From Azoarcus sp031555955 (GTDB lineage Bacteria > Pseudomonadota > Gammaproteobacteria > Burkholderiales > Rhodocyclaceae), in NCBI GenBank assembly GCA_031555955.1, contig JAVBTY010000007.1:1-15747 (forward strand): a stretch of 15,747 nt of DNA, written 5' to 3'. Of this stretch, positions 15,297 to 15,747 are shown in pieces. Position numbers and translations under genes: made by a program. The notes under the pieces were generated by a model, which saw only the letters and a program-made list of their open reading frames with translations, did no database searches and was not told where the DNA came from. Position 1 is the stretch's first letter, and each line of letters opens with the position of its first letter.

Positions 15297-15747
15297 GTGA
15301 CCGTCCGCCGCACCCCTCCCACGCCCGCGCCGTCCCACATCGCCGGCACCCTCAAGGCCCGCAAACCAGGTCCGCCGGAATCCGCCGAAGCGCCCGCCAC
15401 GACTCCAGATGCGCCCGCCCCGGACATTACGGACCCGGACCTTCCGTCCCGCGCCAGCCCGCCGGAACCCGGAGCCGCTCCACGGGCGCGGGCTGCGAAA
15501 AACACGTCGCCCCCTTCTTCCGGAAAACCTTTCCGTACAGCGAAGGATGGCGCTCCCGGCGCAGACCGCCCCGGAACTGGCCGCACCGGCGAACGCCCCG
15601 CCAGACAGCCTGCCCGGCCCACGGGCGAGCGCCCCCGGACGGAGCGCTTCCAAACAGATCGCCCTCAGGCAGGCCGCCCGCAGCCGGAGCGTTCGTGGAC
15701 CGGCGCCGCCCGCCCGGACCGGGCCGATGCGCCTGCCCGCGGCGGCA
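15297..15747 (+). CDS. N-terminus of a Pro/Arg-rich disordered protein (runs off right edge)
   Basis: A GTG start with GAAGG (15285-15289) seven bases upstream opens a frame of 150 codons without a stop to the window end. The translation begins VTVRRTPPTPAPSHIAGTLK and becomes strongly Pro/Arg/Ala/Gly-rich, with repeated RP and GERP-type elements. No folded domain is reached. Such N-terminal tails are found on betaproteobacterial RNA-acting enzymes (RsuA/RluB-type pseudouridine synthases, SpoU-type methyltransferases), but that is inference from composition only. CATAAT at 15235-15240 is a possible -10. Codon-level GC bias could also keep a non-coding frame open here, though the Shine-Dalgarno spacing and the 117-base gap argue for a gene. 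Confidence 0.5.
   Translation, partial: MTVRRTPPTPAPSHIAGTLKARKPGPPESAEAPATTPDAPAPDITDPDLPSRASPPEPGAAPRARAAKNTSPPSSGKPFRTAKDGAPGADRPGTGRTGERPARQPARPTGERPRTERFQTDRPQAGRPQPERSWTGAARPDRADAPARGG

Noticed and set aside
14322..15653. 443-codon minus-strand frame opposite the antiporter and right-edge gene
   Set aside because: Gly/Arg/Ala-rich with no domain; the plus strand has a clear membrane transporter with motif pairs.
1..15747. CRISPR array, insertion sequence, prophage, tRNA or rRNA
   Set aside because: No regularly spaced repeats, no transposase or integrase motifs, no flanking inverted repeats, and no tRNA-like cloverleaf or rRNA sequence was seen.

Overview
The window is a high-GC stretch of bacterial chromosome with ordinary gene density and no phage, transposon, CRISPR, tRNA or rRNA signal. 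Protein features point to a Betaproteobacterium, probably near Rhodocyclales/Nitrosomonadales. These are a Rep-type helicase with a proteobacterial N-terminus, a GTP-dependent PEP carboxykinase, a MaeB-type malic enzyme fused to a PTA-like domain, and a Fur-controlled TonB receptor. This placement is inference from family resemblance; no search was run.

Layout, left to right. (1) The 5' half of a rep helicase gene on the minus strand runs off the left edge. (2) A DinB-like gene is divergent from it. (3) A 394-bp leader carries a very good sigma-70-type promoter, a small terminator-like hairpin and a possible 16-codon upstream ORF. It precedes a membrane-anchored lytic transglycosylase gene, which is followed by a small three-helix membrane protein. 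(4) On the minus strand lies an iron-uptake operon: a TonB-dependent siderophore receptor translationally coupled to a PepSY-type membrane protein. Its promoter overlaps a perfect 21-bp Fur palindrome. (5) A divergent central-carbon pair follows: pckG (minus, ended by a strong intrinsic terminator) and maeB (plus). Together they set flux between C4 acids and PEP/pyruvate. (6) A PBP7-like D-Ala-D-Ala peptidase has a Lys/Ala/Pro-rich linker encoded by a tandem repeat. It converges on an IclR-family regulator gene. (7) A putative Na+/H+ antiporter gene diverges from the IclR gene. (8) At the right edge is the Pro/Arg-rich, disordered N-terminus of a truncated protein.

The genes fall into unrelated housekeeping modules: DNA replication and repair, cell-wall remodelling, iron uptake, gluconeogenesis/anaplerosis and ion homeostasis. 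I see no multi-gene system that looks truly new. The spots most worth a second look are the leader of the lytic transglycosylase gene, the shared -10 element type seen in several intergenic regions, the DinB protein with an apparent metal-ligand substitution, and the repeat-encoded basic linker of the peptidase.
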